Source: Streptococcus suis (lineage in GTDB: Bacteria; Bacillota; Bacilli; Lactobacillales; Streptococcaceae). Taken from it: a stretch of DNA of 64,000 nt. The notes below the pieces were generated by a model, which ran no database searches, had not been told where the DNA came from, and saw only the letters and a list, made by a program, of their open reading frames with translations. A program made the position numbers and the translations under genes. Positions 36,144 to 46,400 of this stretch are shown here, piece by piece. The DNA is taken from the NCBI GenBank assembly GCA_024583055.1, contig CP102145.1, forward strand, positions 186,001-250,000, given 5' to 3'. The stretch's first letter is position 1; each line of letters opens with the position of its first letter.

Positions 36144-37349
36144 ATGTCTAAATTACTAGAATTGAAAGAAAAACGTAACCAAGCTTGGCAACAAGCAAAA
36201 ACCTTCCTTGATTCTGTTCGAACAGAAGATGGACTTGTATCTGAGGAAGATTCCAAACGCTATGATGATATGGAAGCAAAAATCAACCTCTATAATCAAG
36301 AAATTGCTCGGTTGGAGCGACAAGAAAAGATTGACCTTGAACTTGCTCAACCAACCTCACAGGCTCTAATTGGGCAGCCCACTACAGTTCTGAATGACAA
36401 GACTACTGAAGAGGAAAAGAAGGGTGTGGCTTCAGATAGCTATGCCAAGACTTTTTGGACAAGTGTCCGTAAGCGTCACTTCTTTGATGTCAAAGATGTC
36501 CTTCGAGTTGGGGAAGATACCGAAGGTGGTCATCTGGTTCCTGATGAGTATGAGAAGAAACTAGTTCAAGGATTACAAGAAGAGAATTTCTTCCGTAGCC
36601 TTGCGACTGTTATCAGAACATCTAGTGGTGAACGTAAGATCCCTGTTGTGACAGGACACGGTTCAGCCTCATGGATGGATGAAAATGGTCTCTATCCTGA
36701 AACAGAAGAAACCTTTGGTCAGGTGACACTAGACTCTCATAAGATTGGGACTGCCATTCGTATTTCAGAAGAGTTGCTAAACGATTCAGTCTTTGACCTT
36801 GAATCCTATATGACAGCTGAATTTGCTCGTCGTATTGGAACGGAAGAAGAAAAGGCATTCTTGATTGGAGATGGTTCTAAGAAACCGACAGGTATCTTTA
36901 CTCAGGCAGAAGTTACAGGTCCAATGACTGCTACAAAGGATATTACCTTTGATGACATGATTGAACTGTATCATTCTCTACCTGCACCCTATCGTAAGAA
37001 CGCAGTTTGGATTTTACATGATACAACTGTCAAGGCTATCCGTAAACTAAAGGACAACAATGGTAATTACATTTGGCAGCCATCCACTCAAGTTGGACAA
37101 CCAGATTTGATTCTAAATCGTCCATACTATACATCAACCTTTGCCCCACTTCCTGAAGCAGGAAACAAGGCCATTGCATTTGGTGATTTCTCATATTATT
37201 GGATTGCGGACCGTCAGGGTCGCACCTTCAAACGTCTGAACGAACTCTATGCCAATAATGGACAGATTGGCTTTCTTGCTTCACAACGTGTTGATGGCAA
37301 GTTAGTCCTACCTGAAGCCGTGAAGACACTAACAGTAAAGGCTAAGTAG
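36144..37349 (+). CDS. major capsid protein, HK97 fold
   Basis: 401 residues. The first ~70 are a charged coiled coil (delta/scaffold domain, LLELKEKRNQAWQQAKTF) that the upstream protease would remove. The mature part begins around residue 105 and shows GGHLVPDEYEKKLVQGL, TGHGSASWMDENG and KIGTAIRISEELLNDS, typical of the phage_capsid family. It forms the icosahedral head. Confidence 0.93.
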   Translation: MSKLLELKEKRNQAWQQAKTFLDSVRTEDGLVSEEDSKRYDDMEAKINLYNQEIARLERQEKIDLELAQPTSQALIGQPTTVLNDKTTEEEKKGVASDSYAKTFWTSVRKRHFFDVKDVLRVGEDTEGGHLVPDEYEKKLVQGLQEENFFRSLATVIRTSSGERKIPVVTGHGSASWMDENGLYPETEETFGQVTLDSHKIGTAIRISEELLNDSVFDLESYMTAEFARRIGTEEEKAFLIGDGSKKPTGIFTQAEVTGPMTATKDITFDDMIELYHSLPAPYRKNAVWILHDTTVKAIRKLKDNNGNYIWQPSTQVGQPDLILNRPYYTSTFAPLPEAGNKAIAFGDFSYYWIADRQGRTFKRLNELYANNGQIGFLASQRVDGKLVLPEAVKTLTVKAK

Positions 37350-37351
37350 TC

Positions 37352-37609
37352 ATGGTTAGTTTAGCAGAAGCAAAACAGTATCTCAAAGTGGAACACGATG
37401 ATGAGGATGGACTGATTGAGCAGTTGCTTGAAACCAGTAAACAACTCTGTGAAGATATTCTGCGTCAATCGACGTATTCAGATGTTCTAAAGACGGCAAT
37501 CCTATATGGGGTTACCTATCTTTATGAACACAGAGAAGATGCCAATCATAAGGAGTTGAAAGTGACCCTCTATCATTTGTTGTTGGCTGAACGAAAGGAT
37601 GTGTTCTGA
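37352..37609 (+). CDS. head-tail connector, gp6-like
   Basis: 85 residues, mostly helical, SLAEAKQYLKVEHDDEDGLI at the start as in phage head-tail connector (gp6-like) proteins. It attaches below the portal. Starts 2 bases after the capsid stop. Shares one base with the next gene (TGATG). Confidence 0.82.
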   Translation: MVSLAEAKQYLKVEHDDEDGLIEQLLETSKQLCEDILRQSTYSDVLKTAILYGVTYLYEHREDANHKELKVTLYHLLLAERKDVF

Positions 37610-37947
37610 TGAAGATTGCACCGTTGAGGGAACGCTTGTCATTTCAGATTCGACAGATTGTTCAAGATGAGATTGGCAATGAAACTTCGACATGGATACC
37701 TTTATTTGACCGGTGGTGCTCTTGTCGTCCTCTCACCTTGACCGAAAGGGATGGGAGTGTGACGAAACTGGAACAAGAGAAAGTCCAGTTCACCCTCAGG
37801 TATGAAAAGGCAATTCTTGGACTTTATTCCTTAACGACTCGTATTCAATTTCGGGGACAAACCTATGAGATTGAGTCTATTGATGGAGATACAGTGCCAC
37901 GACAACTGATTTACATCGTCGCCATTAGGGAGGAGAGTTATGACTAG
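37609..37947 (+). CDS. head-tail adaptor / head closure protein
   Basis: 112 residues with the phage head-tail joining pattern (LRERLSFQIRQIVQDEIGN, TSTWIPLFDRWCSCRPL, YEIESIDGDTVPRQLIYIVA). A small beta-barrel that closes the connector after packaging. The end overlaps the next gene by 8 bases. Confidence 0.82.
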   Translation: MKIAPLRERLSFQIRQIVQDEIGNETSTWIPLFDRWCSCRPLTLTERDGSVTKLEQEKVQFTLRYEKAILGLYSLTTRIQFRGQTYEIESIDGDTVPRQLIYIVAIREESYD

Positions 37948-38308
37948 AATTGAACTAGATGCACTAGAAACTGCCATCGCAAATGAGCTGGCGGAGTTTG
38001 TAGTGGGTACCACAGAGGTGATGCGTGAAGTTGTAGAGGAAGTCACTGAGGAATCCATCGAAACCTTGAAAGCAACGTCACCTAGAAAGAGTGGATCTTA
38101 TGCCAAAGGGTGGAAGAGTAAAGCGACGATTGATACCAGTACAGGTCTAACCAAGACCATTCATAATCGAACACCAGGCCTGACGCATCTATTAGAAAAT
38201 GGTCATGCCAAAAGCTTTGGTGGGCGAGTTGAGGGGATAAAGCATATCGCACCTGTTGAGAAACAAGCGATACAATCCTTAGAAGAAAAGCTGAGAAAGC
38301 GAGTGTGA
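37940..38308 (+). CDS. HK97 gp10-like tail-connector protein
   Basis: 122 residues, N-terminal helices and a C-terminal GLTHLLENGHAKSFGGRVEG, HIAPVEKQAIQSLEEKL pattern, which is the HK97-gp10 family. Role in linking the tail tube to the head. Confidence 0.82.
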   Translation: MTRIELDALETAIANELAEFVVGTTEVMREVVEEVTEESIETLKATSPRKSGSYAKGWKSKATIDTSTGLTKTIHNRTPGLTHLLENGHAKSFGGRVEGIKHIAPVEKQAIQSLEEKLRKRV

Positions 38309-38314
38309 TAGGAC

Positions 38315-38641
38315 ATGTTACTGAGCGAATTGTACGCCATTCTCAAAGAATTACAGTTTCCTCTTGCCTACCATCATTTTGAGGAGGGGAGTCGTCCAAG
38401 ACCACCGTATCTAGTTTATTTGGTAACTGATTCAGAAAATCATGGTGCAGACAATTGGACCTATCATAAGCAGAATAACCTGCTAGTGGAACTCTATACT
38501 ACTAAGAAAGATTTGGCGACTGAGCAAAAGGTGGAGTCATTATTTGACAGCCACCTTATTTATTATGAAAAAGTAGAGACCTATATCTCATCTGAGAAAC
38601 TCTACCAAATAACCTATTACATCACATTACATGGAGGATAA
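38315..38641 (+). CDS. tail-completion-type protein
   Basis: 108 residues (LAYHHFEEGSRPRPPYLVYL, NNLLVELYTTKKDLATEQKV). This matches small minor tail or terminator proteins that always occupy this slot between gp10 and the tail tube. It would cap tail-tube growth. Assignment rests mainly on position and overall look. Confidence 0.7.
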   Translation: MLLSELYAILKELQFPLAYHHFEEGSRPRPPYLVYLVTDSENHGADNWTYHKQNNLLVELYTTKKDLATEQKVESLFDSHLIYYEKVETYISSEKLYQITYYITLHGG

Positions 38642-38642
38642 T

Positions 38643-39212
38643 ATGGCTGAAAAGAATAAGGTCACCTTTGGACTACAAGATGTCCATTGGGCAGAAGTTA
38701 CAAGCGAAGGTTCTGATGGTACGTTGACATACGGCAATGTAGAACGACTTCGTGGTGCTGCAGAATTAACCCTTGAACCAACTGGTGATAAGGGTTCTTA
38801 TAAGGCAGACAATATCAATTTTTATACAACGGAGTCAAACGATGGTTACGAAGGAACACTAAAAGTTGCTCTTCTAACGCAGGAATTTTTGACTCGAGTC
38901 CTTGGAGAGCAGTTGGATGCGACGACAAATACCATTTCAGAAATCGCAAACAGCGAAAAGAAAAATTTTGCGTTGATGTTCCGTTTTGAAGGGGATAAAA
39001 AAGAAACATTACACGTTTTGTATTATTGTTACGCATCTCGTCCGACTGTTGGTTCAAAAACCAAGTCTGGTTCAGATATCAATGAGGTAGAGTTGACCTT
39101 TACTGCCAGTCCTCGCCCTCTTGATAAGGTTGTACGTCGACGAACAACGGAGGAAACGAGTGATGAGATTCGTCAAAACTGGTTCAAGGCAGTTTTTGAA
39201 CCTCGTAAGTAA
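38643..39212 (+). CDS. major tail protein (tail tube), phi13 type
   Basis: 189 residues from ATG 38643, with GGAGG placed 6 bases before; an upstream ATG at 38631 has no site. VTFGLQDVHWAEVTSEGSDG and DINEVELTFTASPRPLDK are typical of the phi13-family major tail protein. It polymerises into the tail tube. Confidence 0.87.
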   Translation: MAEKNKVTFGLQDVHWAEVTSEGSDGTLTYGNVERLRGAAELTLEPTGDKGSYKADNINFYTTESNDGYEGTLKVALLTQEFLTRVLGEQLDATTNTISEIANSEKKNFALMFRFEGDKKETLHVLYYCYASRPTVGSKTKSGSDINEVELTFTASPRPLDKVVRRRTTEETSDEIRQNWFKAVFEPRK

Positions 39213-39223
39213 GGGAGATGGCC

Positions 39224-39643
39224 ATGAGAGAAAGTATTACCATAGCAGGCACGACCTACGAGTTAGCAACCAATGCCTATACTCCAATTGCTTATAAAGA
39301 GCAGTTTGGTAAGGACTATTTTCAAGATTTATTCTCGATGGTCAATAGTCAAGCAATCTTGGCAAAACTTGACCAGTTAGAAGATGGAGAGGAATTACAG
39401 GCACATCATATTGATGTTTCTATTCTGTCTGATTTCGATATGACATTTTTCCATCGAATCTTTTGGGTCTTTGCGAAGTCAGCCAATCCACGAGTGAAAC
39501 CATTTGTGGATTTTTATATGGAGATGAAAGAATTTCCAGTGCAGGAAGTAGCCCCTGTCTTGATGAATATGTTGAAACAAGGGATGTCCACTAGAAAAAA
39601 GCAGATGAAACAGAAACAGCGAGTGAAGAAATCTTCACAGTAG
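39224..39643 (+). CDS. tail assembly chaperone, gpG-like
   Basis: 139 residues from ATG 39224 (GGGAG 6 bases before). A helical protein with AYKEQFGKDYFQDLFSM and DMTFFHRIFWVFAKSANPRV. The end is lysine and glutamine rich (TRKKQMKQKQRVKKSSQ). Near the end the heptamer A-AAA-AAG (39595-39601) is in the correct phase for -1 slippage, so part of the ribosomes should make the longer product. Confidence 0.82.
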   Translation: MRESITIAGTTYELATNAYTPIAYKEQFGKDYFQDLFSMVNSQAILAKLDQLEDGEELQAHHIDVSILSDFDMTFFHRIFWVFAKSANPRVKPFVDFYMEMKEFPVQEVAPVLMNMLKQGMSTRKKQMKQKQRVKKSSQ

Positions 39644-39807
39644 AGAGTTATTTCTCCTGTTGTAAGGAGACTGGTCTGACCATTGACGATTTAAAACATA
39701 TCTCTATTGGGATGGCACTTGACTACCAAACGGACTATGTGGAGATGCGTACTCGAGAAACTTCTCAAACACGCCGGGCAACTCAAGCTGATTTTGATAA
39801 TTTCTGA
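39224..39807 (+). CDS. tail assembly chaperone gpGT-type frameshift product
   Basis: After -1 slippage at A-AAA-AAG (39595-39601) translation continues GCA GAT GAA ACA ... to TGA at 39805-39807. This adds ~68 residues (ADETETASEEIFTVESYFS..., then LTIDDLKHISIGMALDYQTD). The T part has no start of its own and lies in the -1 frame, as in lambda gpG/gpGT. The site is seen directly; the frequency cannot be judged. Confidence 0.8.
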
Positions 39808-39825
39808 TGGTAGAAAGGAGGGTCT

Positions 39826-42684
39826 ATGGCTGGAAACATCAAGGGAATTACGATTGAAATTGGTGGCGATACCCAACCCTTACAAGATGCACTTAAGGGT
39901 GTAAACAAACAAGCATCTGAAGCTACCAAAGAACTAAGACAGATTGATAAGGCTCTCAAGTTTGATACTGGCAATGTCACTCTTCTGACGCAAAAGCAGG
40001 AAGTCTTGGCAAAACAAGTCGAGACAACCAAAGAAAAATTGTCAACGCTCCGTCAAGCCCAATCACAGGTGGAAGCTCAATTTAAGGCTGGGGATATTGG
40101 GGCAGACCAGTACCGTGCCTTTCAACGTGAGGTGGAAACTACTCAAAGGCTGTTAACGTCCTATGAAACTAAGTTAGCTGATGTATCATCAACACTTGAG
40201 AATCACGGTCGAGCTAGTAGTTCAGCGGCTCACCAATTAGATAAACTCCAAGTGGAGCAGGGGCAGTTAGCAAGTGAGATGAACAAGGTCACGTCTCAAT
40301 TTGAGTTACAAGAAAGTGCTTTGTCATCCAATAGTTCCGAAGCAGAACGCAATGCCATAGCCCAACAAAAGATTGGAGCACAGTCAGAAATTGTTTCTAA
40401 ACAAATTTCCAATCTCGAAAAGCAACTAGCCCTGACAAAGAGTGAATATGGTGAGAATTCCATTGAAGCGAATAAGATGGAAGCTGAGTTGAACCAAGCA
40501 AAGACCGCACTCAATAACCTGAACAATGAGATGGATGAGACCAAATCCTCTGCTGATGGTGCTCAGGATGGCATGAAAGCCATGTCTGACACCATTCGGG
40601 CTGAGGCACTTCAAGCGACCAGTGAGAAGCTAGCAGACATCTCTCAGAAAATCTTCGAAGTCGGAACAGAGTCCATGTCTGCGGCAGCTCAACTTCAAGC
40701 CAGCAATGCCCAATTCTCTACCGTATTTGGGGATATGGAGAATGCTGCTAAGGATGCCCTCAATAAGATTGGGGAAGAGATGGACATTGTTCCAGAGCGT
40801 CTTCAAGGCTCCTTCACTCAGATGGCTTCCTTTGCCAAAACCTCTGGAATGGATACGGCTCAGGCTTTGGATCTGACCACTCGTGCCACCAGAGCAGCGG
40901 CTGATGGGGCAGCATTTTACGACAAATCCATCGAAGAAGTCACCGAAAACCTGCAGTCCTTCCTCAAAGGAAACTATGAAAATGACGCAGCTCTAGGTAT
41001 TTCTGCGACAGAAACCACTCGTAATGCAGCGGCGAACAAGCTCTATGGAAAGTCCTTCAATGAACTATCAGAAGCTCAGAAGCAGTTAACCCTCCTTCAA
41101 ATGGTAGAGGACGGCAATGAACTCTCTGGAGCCTTGGGACAAGCTGCAAGGGAATCAGATGGACTGGAAAACGTTCTGGGTAACTTAAGACAGTCTGGAA
41201 CTAATGCTCTAGCAGCAATCGGTCAACCGATTCTGGAGATGCTTATTCCAGTCTTCCAAAGTTTGGCAGACATTGTTAGTCAACTAGCAACTTGGTTTAC
41301 CAACTTATCCAGTCCCATCAAGGAAGTCGTCATTATCTTCACAGGTATTTTAGCCGTGGTAGGTATGTTACTTCCTATTTTCTTGGGCTTACAGGTTGCG
41401 GCAGCCGCTATGGGGACAACCGTTGTTGGAATGATAACGGCATTTTTGCCGATTGTGGGGATTATTGTTGGTATTGTAGCTGCCATTACCTTACTGATTG
41501 TTGGGTTAAAAGAACTCTGGACGAATCACGAAGGCTTTCGAACGGCTGTGACGGAAATCTGGAATAGTATCTATGCCTTTCTGTCCATGATCATCCAGCA
41601 GATTTCTAGTTTTGTTATGTCCATCTGGGGAACGCTAACCACATGGTGGACTGAAAACCAGCAATTGATTCTAAATGCTGCAACCACGGTATGGAATGCC
41701 ATCAATACGGTTATTCAAACGGTGATGACTATTCTTGGACCGCTCATCCAAGCAAGTTGGGAGAATATCAAACTCATCATCACAGCCGCTTGGGAGATGA
41801 TAAAGATTGTGGTCGAGACTGCTATCAATGTGGTACTTGGTATCATCAAGGCAGTCATGCAGGTTATCACTGGTGATTGGACTGGCGCTTGGGAAACCAT
41901 CAAACAGGTCTTGTCGATGGCATGGGAGGGCATCAAGTCCCTTATTTCCTTAGCCCTCAATTTCATCGCCCAGTACATCTCAACTGCTTGGACAGGTATC
42001 AAGAATACCATCTCAAATTTACTGACAGCTATCAGTTCAGTCGTTTCATCCATTTGGTCAGCAATCCAATCAACCATATCTAATATCTTATCCAATATTG
42101 GAGTCACGGTATCCAATATTTGGAACGGTATCCGAAACACGGTCTCTAGTGTCTTGAATGGCATTTCAAGCACGGTGTCATCTGTTTGGAATGGTGTCAA
42201 GAATACCATTTCAAATGCCATCAATGGAGCGAGAGATGCCGTAAGTAACGCTATTAATGCCATCAAAAATCTCTTCAACTTCCAAATTCGCTGGCCGCAT
42301 ATTCCCCTCCCTCACTTTAGGGTGTCAGGATCTGCTAATCCTCTTGATTGGTTGAAGGGTGGTATTCCAAGAATTTCTATTGATTGGTATGCCAAGGGAG
42401 GTATCTTAACCAAACCAACGGCATTTGGAATGAATGGTAATAGCCTGATGGTTGGTGGTGAAGCAGGAAAAGAAGCGGTGTTGCCTTTGAATGAACAAAC
42501 ATTGGGTGCAATTGGTCGAGGAATCGCAAAGACCATGACAAGTAATCTACCAACCATTCACATCACTATTTCAGGTAACACAGTTAGAGAAGAGACTGAC
42601 CTTCACCGACTTGCAGAGATGGTTGGAGAGAAACTAGTGTATGAATTAGAACGCCAACAAGGATTGAGAGGAGTGAAACCATGA
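39826..42684 (+). CDS. tail tape measure protein
   Basis: 952 residues. N-terminal coiled coil (ALKGVNKQASEATKELRQIDKAL, to about residue 250). The conserved central part has AAQLQASNAQFSTVFGD and LDLTTRATRAAADGAAFYD. Three to four hydrophobic helices lie about 480-600 (VVIIFTGILAVVGMLLPIFL). Next come tandem TVWNAINTVIQTVM / TISNILSNIGVTVSNIWNGI repeats. It sets tail length, about 140 nm by the usual rule of 1.5 angstrom per residue. AAAGGAGG precedes the ATG. Confidence 0.9.
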   Translation: MAGNIKGITIEIGGDTQPLQDALKGVNKQASEATKELRQIDKALKFDTGNVTLLTQKQEVLAKQVETTKEKLSTLRQAQSQVEAQFKAGDIGADQYRAFQREVETTQRLLTSYETKLADVSSTLENHGRASSSAAHQLDKLQVEQGQLASEMNKVTSQFELQESALSSNSSEAERNAIAQQKIGAQSEIVSKQISNLEKQLALTKSEYGENSIEANKMEAELNQAKTALNNLNNEMDETKSSADGAQDGMKAMSDTIRAEALQATSEKLADISQKIFEVGTESMSAAAQLQASNAQFSTVFGDMENAAKDALNKIGEEMDIVPERLQGSFTQMASFAKTSGMDTAQALDLTTRATRAAADGAAFYDKSIEEVTENLQSFLKGNYENDAALGISATETTRNAAANKLYGKSFNELSEAQKQLTLLQMVEDGNELSGALGQAARESDGLENVLGNLRQSGTNALAAIGQPILEMLIPVFQSLADIVSQLATWFTNLSSPIKEVVIIFTGILAVVGMLLPIFLGLQVAAAAMGTTVVGMITAFLPIVGIIVGIVAAITLLIVGLKELWTNHEGFRTAVTEIWNSIYAFLSMIIQQISSFVMSIWGTLTTWWTENQQLILNAATTVWNAINTVIQTVMTILGPLIQASWENIKLIITAAWEMIKIVVETAINVVLGIIKAVMQVITGDWTGAWETIKQVLSMAWEGIKSLISLALNFIAQYISTAWTGIKNTISNLLTAISSVVSSIWSAIQSTISNILSNIGVTVSNIWNGIRNTVSSVLNGISSTVSSVWNGVKNTISNAINGARDAVSNAINAIKNLFNFQIRWPHIPLPHFRVSGSANPLDWLKGGIPRISIDWYAKGGILTKPTAFGMNGNSLMVGGEAGKEAVLPLNEQTLGAIGRGIAKTMTSNLPTIHITISGNTVREETDLHRLAEMVGEKLVYELERQQGLRGVKP

Positions 42685-43403
42685 TTAGACATAATGCATT
42701 AACCATTGGTGGAGTATCCACGTCTAGTTTTCCTTTTAAGGTAATCGTGGAAGATAGTCCTTCAATCACAGTAAGTGAAAGTAAGTCGCAATTGATAGAA
42801 CACCAAGGCCTGTCAGGAGCGGTTCTTCAAACCAATCCTCGCAGAAGTGTCATGGAACTGAGCTACACCCTCTATCTTGTAAAACCTAGTGAAGAACAGT
42901 TATTTTCCTTTTTGAAGCTATTTTTGAAAGAAGGATTTTGGCTTGAGAACGCTAGTTTCAAGACTATACGATTTTGGTGTTACAAAGTTCACCATACTCC
43001 AGTTCAAAAGGATAAGCTGGGGGTGTATGAGCTTAAGGTTACCTTTTCTTGTCACCCAACCAAGTGGTTCAAAACGACGACCTCGCAGGTGTTTAGGTCT
43101 AGTGGTACTTTGAGAAGTCAAGGTTCAGCCATTGCTTTTCCAAAGATTACCATAAGTGGCAACTCAAGTAGTGAAACTAGCTTTACGATTGGGGATGATG
43201 TCATCCGCTTGGAGCGATTACAGGAAACACTCATTATGGATAATAATCCTAGTCAGCCAAGTTTTAAGACACAAAGAGGTCAGCCTGTAAAATGGACTGG
43301 CGATTTCATTACCATTGATGCAGGCAGAAATGACTCAGTTGGAGTTGTCTTAGGTTCTGGCATCACATCATTAACAATAGAAACGAATTGGGGGTGGGCA
43401 TAG
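42681..43403 (+). CDS. distal tail protein (Dit)
   Basis: 240 residues, sipho_tail / Dit-like: ITVSESKSQLIEHQGLSG, then YELKVTFSCHPTKWF and TISGNSSSETSFTIGD. It forms the hexameric hub joining tail tube and tip. Overlaps the tape measure gene by 4 bases and the next gene by 1. Confidence 0.85.
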   Translation: MIRHNALTIGGVSTSSFPFKVIVEDSPSITVSESKSQLIEHQGLSGAVLQTNPRRSVMELSYTLYLVKPSEEQLFSFLKLFLKEGFWLENASFKTIRFWCYKVHHTPVQKDKLGVYELKVTFSCHPTKWFKTTTSQVFRSSGTLRSQGSAIAFPKITISGNSSSETSFTIGDDVIRLERLQETLIMDNNPSQPSFKTQRGQPVKWTGDFITIDAGRNDSVGVVLGSGITSLTIETNWGWA

Positions 43404-46400
43404 TGCTATCATTATTAGACAAAACTGTTCGAACAGCAAAATGGCATGGAAAACCACTCCCAGAAACCATTAAGGCAAGTGTCAAGGAAACCTTGAATGG
43501 GGATTTTGTCCTGAACTTTACCTATCCGATAACAGACAGCGGACTATTTCGAGAGTTAAAAGAGGACTACCTCGTTCGTAGCCCAGTTCCAGTATTGGGA
43601 CATCAGTTGTTTCGGATAAAGAAAGTCATCGAAGGAGACACCAGTCTTGAAGTTGTGGCCTATCACATTTCAGATGACATCATGACGAGGTTAGTATCGC
43701 CATTTAGGTGTGAACAGGTACCCTGTGCAACAGCACTATCAAGCATGGTCATGGCAAGCAAGTCTCCATTGGGAGATTTTTCTTTTACCAGCGACATTGT
43801 CAAGAACAGAACCTATACAACGGACAAGGAACAGACGCTTTACTCCAGCTTGTTGGATGGCAAACATTCTATTATTGGAACTTGGGAGGGGGAACTGGTT
43901 CGTGATAATCTTGCCCTAACTATAAAGGTTGAGCGAGGACAAGACCGTGGGGTGGTCATTTCTACTCACTACAATTTGAAAAAGTATCAGAGAACAAAAG
44001 AAAGTTCACAGATTATCACTCGCATTCATGCCACTTCAAGTTTTAAACAAGAGGGGCAGGATAGGGAAACTGTACTTCAAGTCACAGTAGACAGTCCACT
44101 GATAAACTCCTATCCATTCATCAATGAAGTGACCTATACCAATAATAACCTCAGGTCTCGTCAAGAGTTAATAGAGTGGGCTAGTAGCAAGTTTCGCTTA
44201 GAGGGAATTGATAAGCCAAAAGATGCCATTATCATTGAGGCATTTGAGTTAGATGGTCAAATGGTTCATCTAGGCGATACCGTAACTTTAAAAAGCAAGC
44301 TACACGGAATTGATGTGAGGAAGAAAGCCATCGCTTATGATTATGATCCTTTAGCTAAGAATTACCGCTCTATCACATTTGATGATAAGGCAAGTATCGG
44401 AACAGGTAAAACTGGCGTTAGCTTAAGTACACTAGCAAATAATCTCCTTGATGGGAATAGGCGGAGTGAGGATGTTGCCGTTGAAATTGCCCTTGAAAAT
44501 GCCAACAGAGCCTTTGATGCAGAATTTGAGAAACGTCAAGTAGCCATTGATAACGCTATTGAACAGGCTCAAAGTCATGGGGAGGTCTATGCGGATCGAT
44601 TAAAGGCCAGCATTGATAGTGAACTTTCTTCTATTCACCAACAGATGCGGAAACAAGAAGAGGAGCAGCAACGCACAACTCGTGATTTATTGGCAAAGGC
44701 TGGGGTAAACACCAACCTAGCCACAGAAGCCAAACTGAAGGCAGAACAGGCTCAAACTGGGGCCACAGAAGCCATCAGAAGAGCAGAACAAGCCAAGCTT
44801 GATGCCATTAAAGAAGCTAACCGCTTGACTTCAACGGAGCGTAGTCAGACAGAGTCCAAAATTGCGACAGCAAAATCACAAGCTATCTCTGAAGCTAGTC
44901 GATTGGTTGATGTAGCAAAATCACTGTTGAGTGGAAAGTTGGCAACTGTCAGTACCAATCTCTCGCAAACCAAGGAGGATATAAAACTTCTTGCGAGTAA
45001 GCAACTTGTAGATAGTCTGACTGGTCGAGTAATTAGTGCAGAATCCATGATTCAAACGCAAGCAGACCAAATTTCCCAGCGTGTTAAGACTAGCGATTTT
45101 AACCAAGCAAAACAGAGAATCGAAACTGCAGAGTCAACGATTACGCAATTGGGGAATCGGATAACAACTGAGATTCGAGAGACCGTAGCTAAGATTCCAG
45201 TTGATTTTGGTGGTCGAAATTACATACTAAAAAGTGATACTTATATTACATCCGGGAGTAAGTTTCTAGATAGTGCTTCGGACTTTATCGACTATGCTCA
45301 GGCAGGAAAGTTTGTGACGATCAGCGTTGATATCAAGGGGGAAAATCTGTCGCCTGATGAAAGAGGACAGTCTAGGATAGGATGCGAGCTACGCTTGACT
45401 TTATCCAATGGCAATCCTCTCTATCTAAACTGCTATAAAGTTGTTTCAGCAACCCAACCTCGCGAGCGAATATACCGAACGGTTCGTATTCCTGATGGTG
45501 TATCGGTTGTTAGTGTAGCAAAGCTCAATCTTTTTGTGCAAGTCAGAGGAAATGCCTTAGCTGGAAGACCAAAGTTTGAACTTTCTTCTATGCCTACTGA
45601 CTGGTCACCTGCTCCTGAAGACTTAATCACAGATCTCAGTCAAACCAGAACACTAATTACTCAGACAGCTGAGGGCCAAACTCAGCTGTCTACAAAGCTT
45701 ACTCATACTGAGAATAAAATGATGAATGCTGAAACCCAAATCAGGCAATTGTTGGGTGATGTGGCTAGTAAAGTATCTAAAATGGACTATGACAATCTCA
45801 AGAGTACAGTTGAGAATCATACGACAAGTATTAATCAAACGACCCAGTCCATTTTACTTAAAGCTGACAAGACCTTTGTGGACGGTGTGAAATCTACGGC
45901 AGAAGCAGCCCTTTCAAAAGCAACTAGCAATGCGACAATGATTAGTCAGACCAAGTCTGAGCTGACTATTGCCAATAATGCCATCTCACAGAAAGTCGCA
46001 AAGACAGATTTTAATAGCTTGACTGGTCGAGTAACAAGTGCAGAATCCACTATCCGAACACAGGCTGGGCAAATTGAACAACGACTAACAAGTACGCAAG
46101 TTGAATCAGCTATTAACTCAAAAGGCTACCAAACCAAGTCACAGGTCGATTCCAATATTACTGGTCGTGGCTATCTAACCAGCAGTTCTCTCCAACCCTA
46201 TGCGACGACAACTAGTGTGCAGAATTTGGTTAGAACCACCTCTGATAGTTTTACCCAGAGAATCAGTCAAACGGAAAGCAGAATCCCTACCTCAGTTTCG
46301 CATCGCAACTTAATAGCTGGTACTTCGGATAGATGGGGTGCTTATCAGACGATAAATGCCAATAGTAACTGGGTAGCCCCTTTAGGAAGAGTTCAATTTG

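Noticed and set aside
43403..43405. TTG at 43388 as the start of the tail-tip gene
   Set aside because: GTG 43403 shares its G with the upstream stop (TAGTG), has a G-rich site before it and gives the expected N-terminus; the TTG start would have no site.
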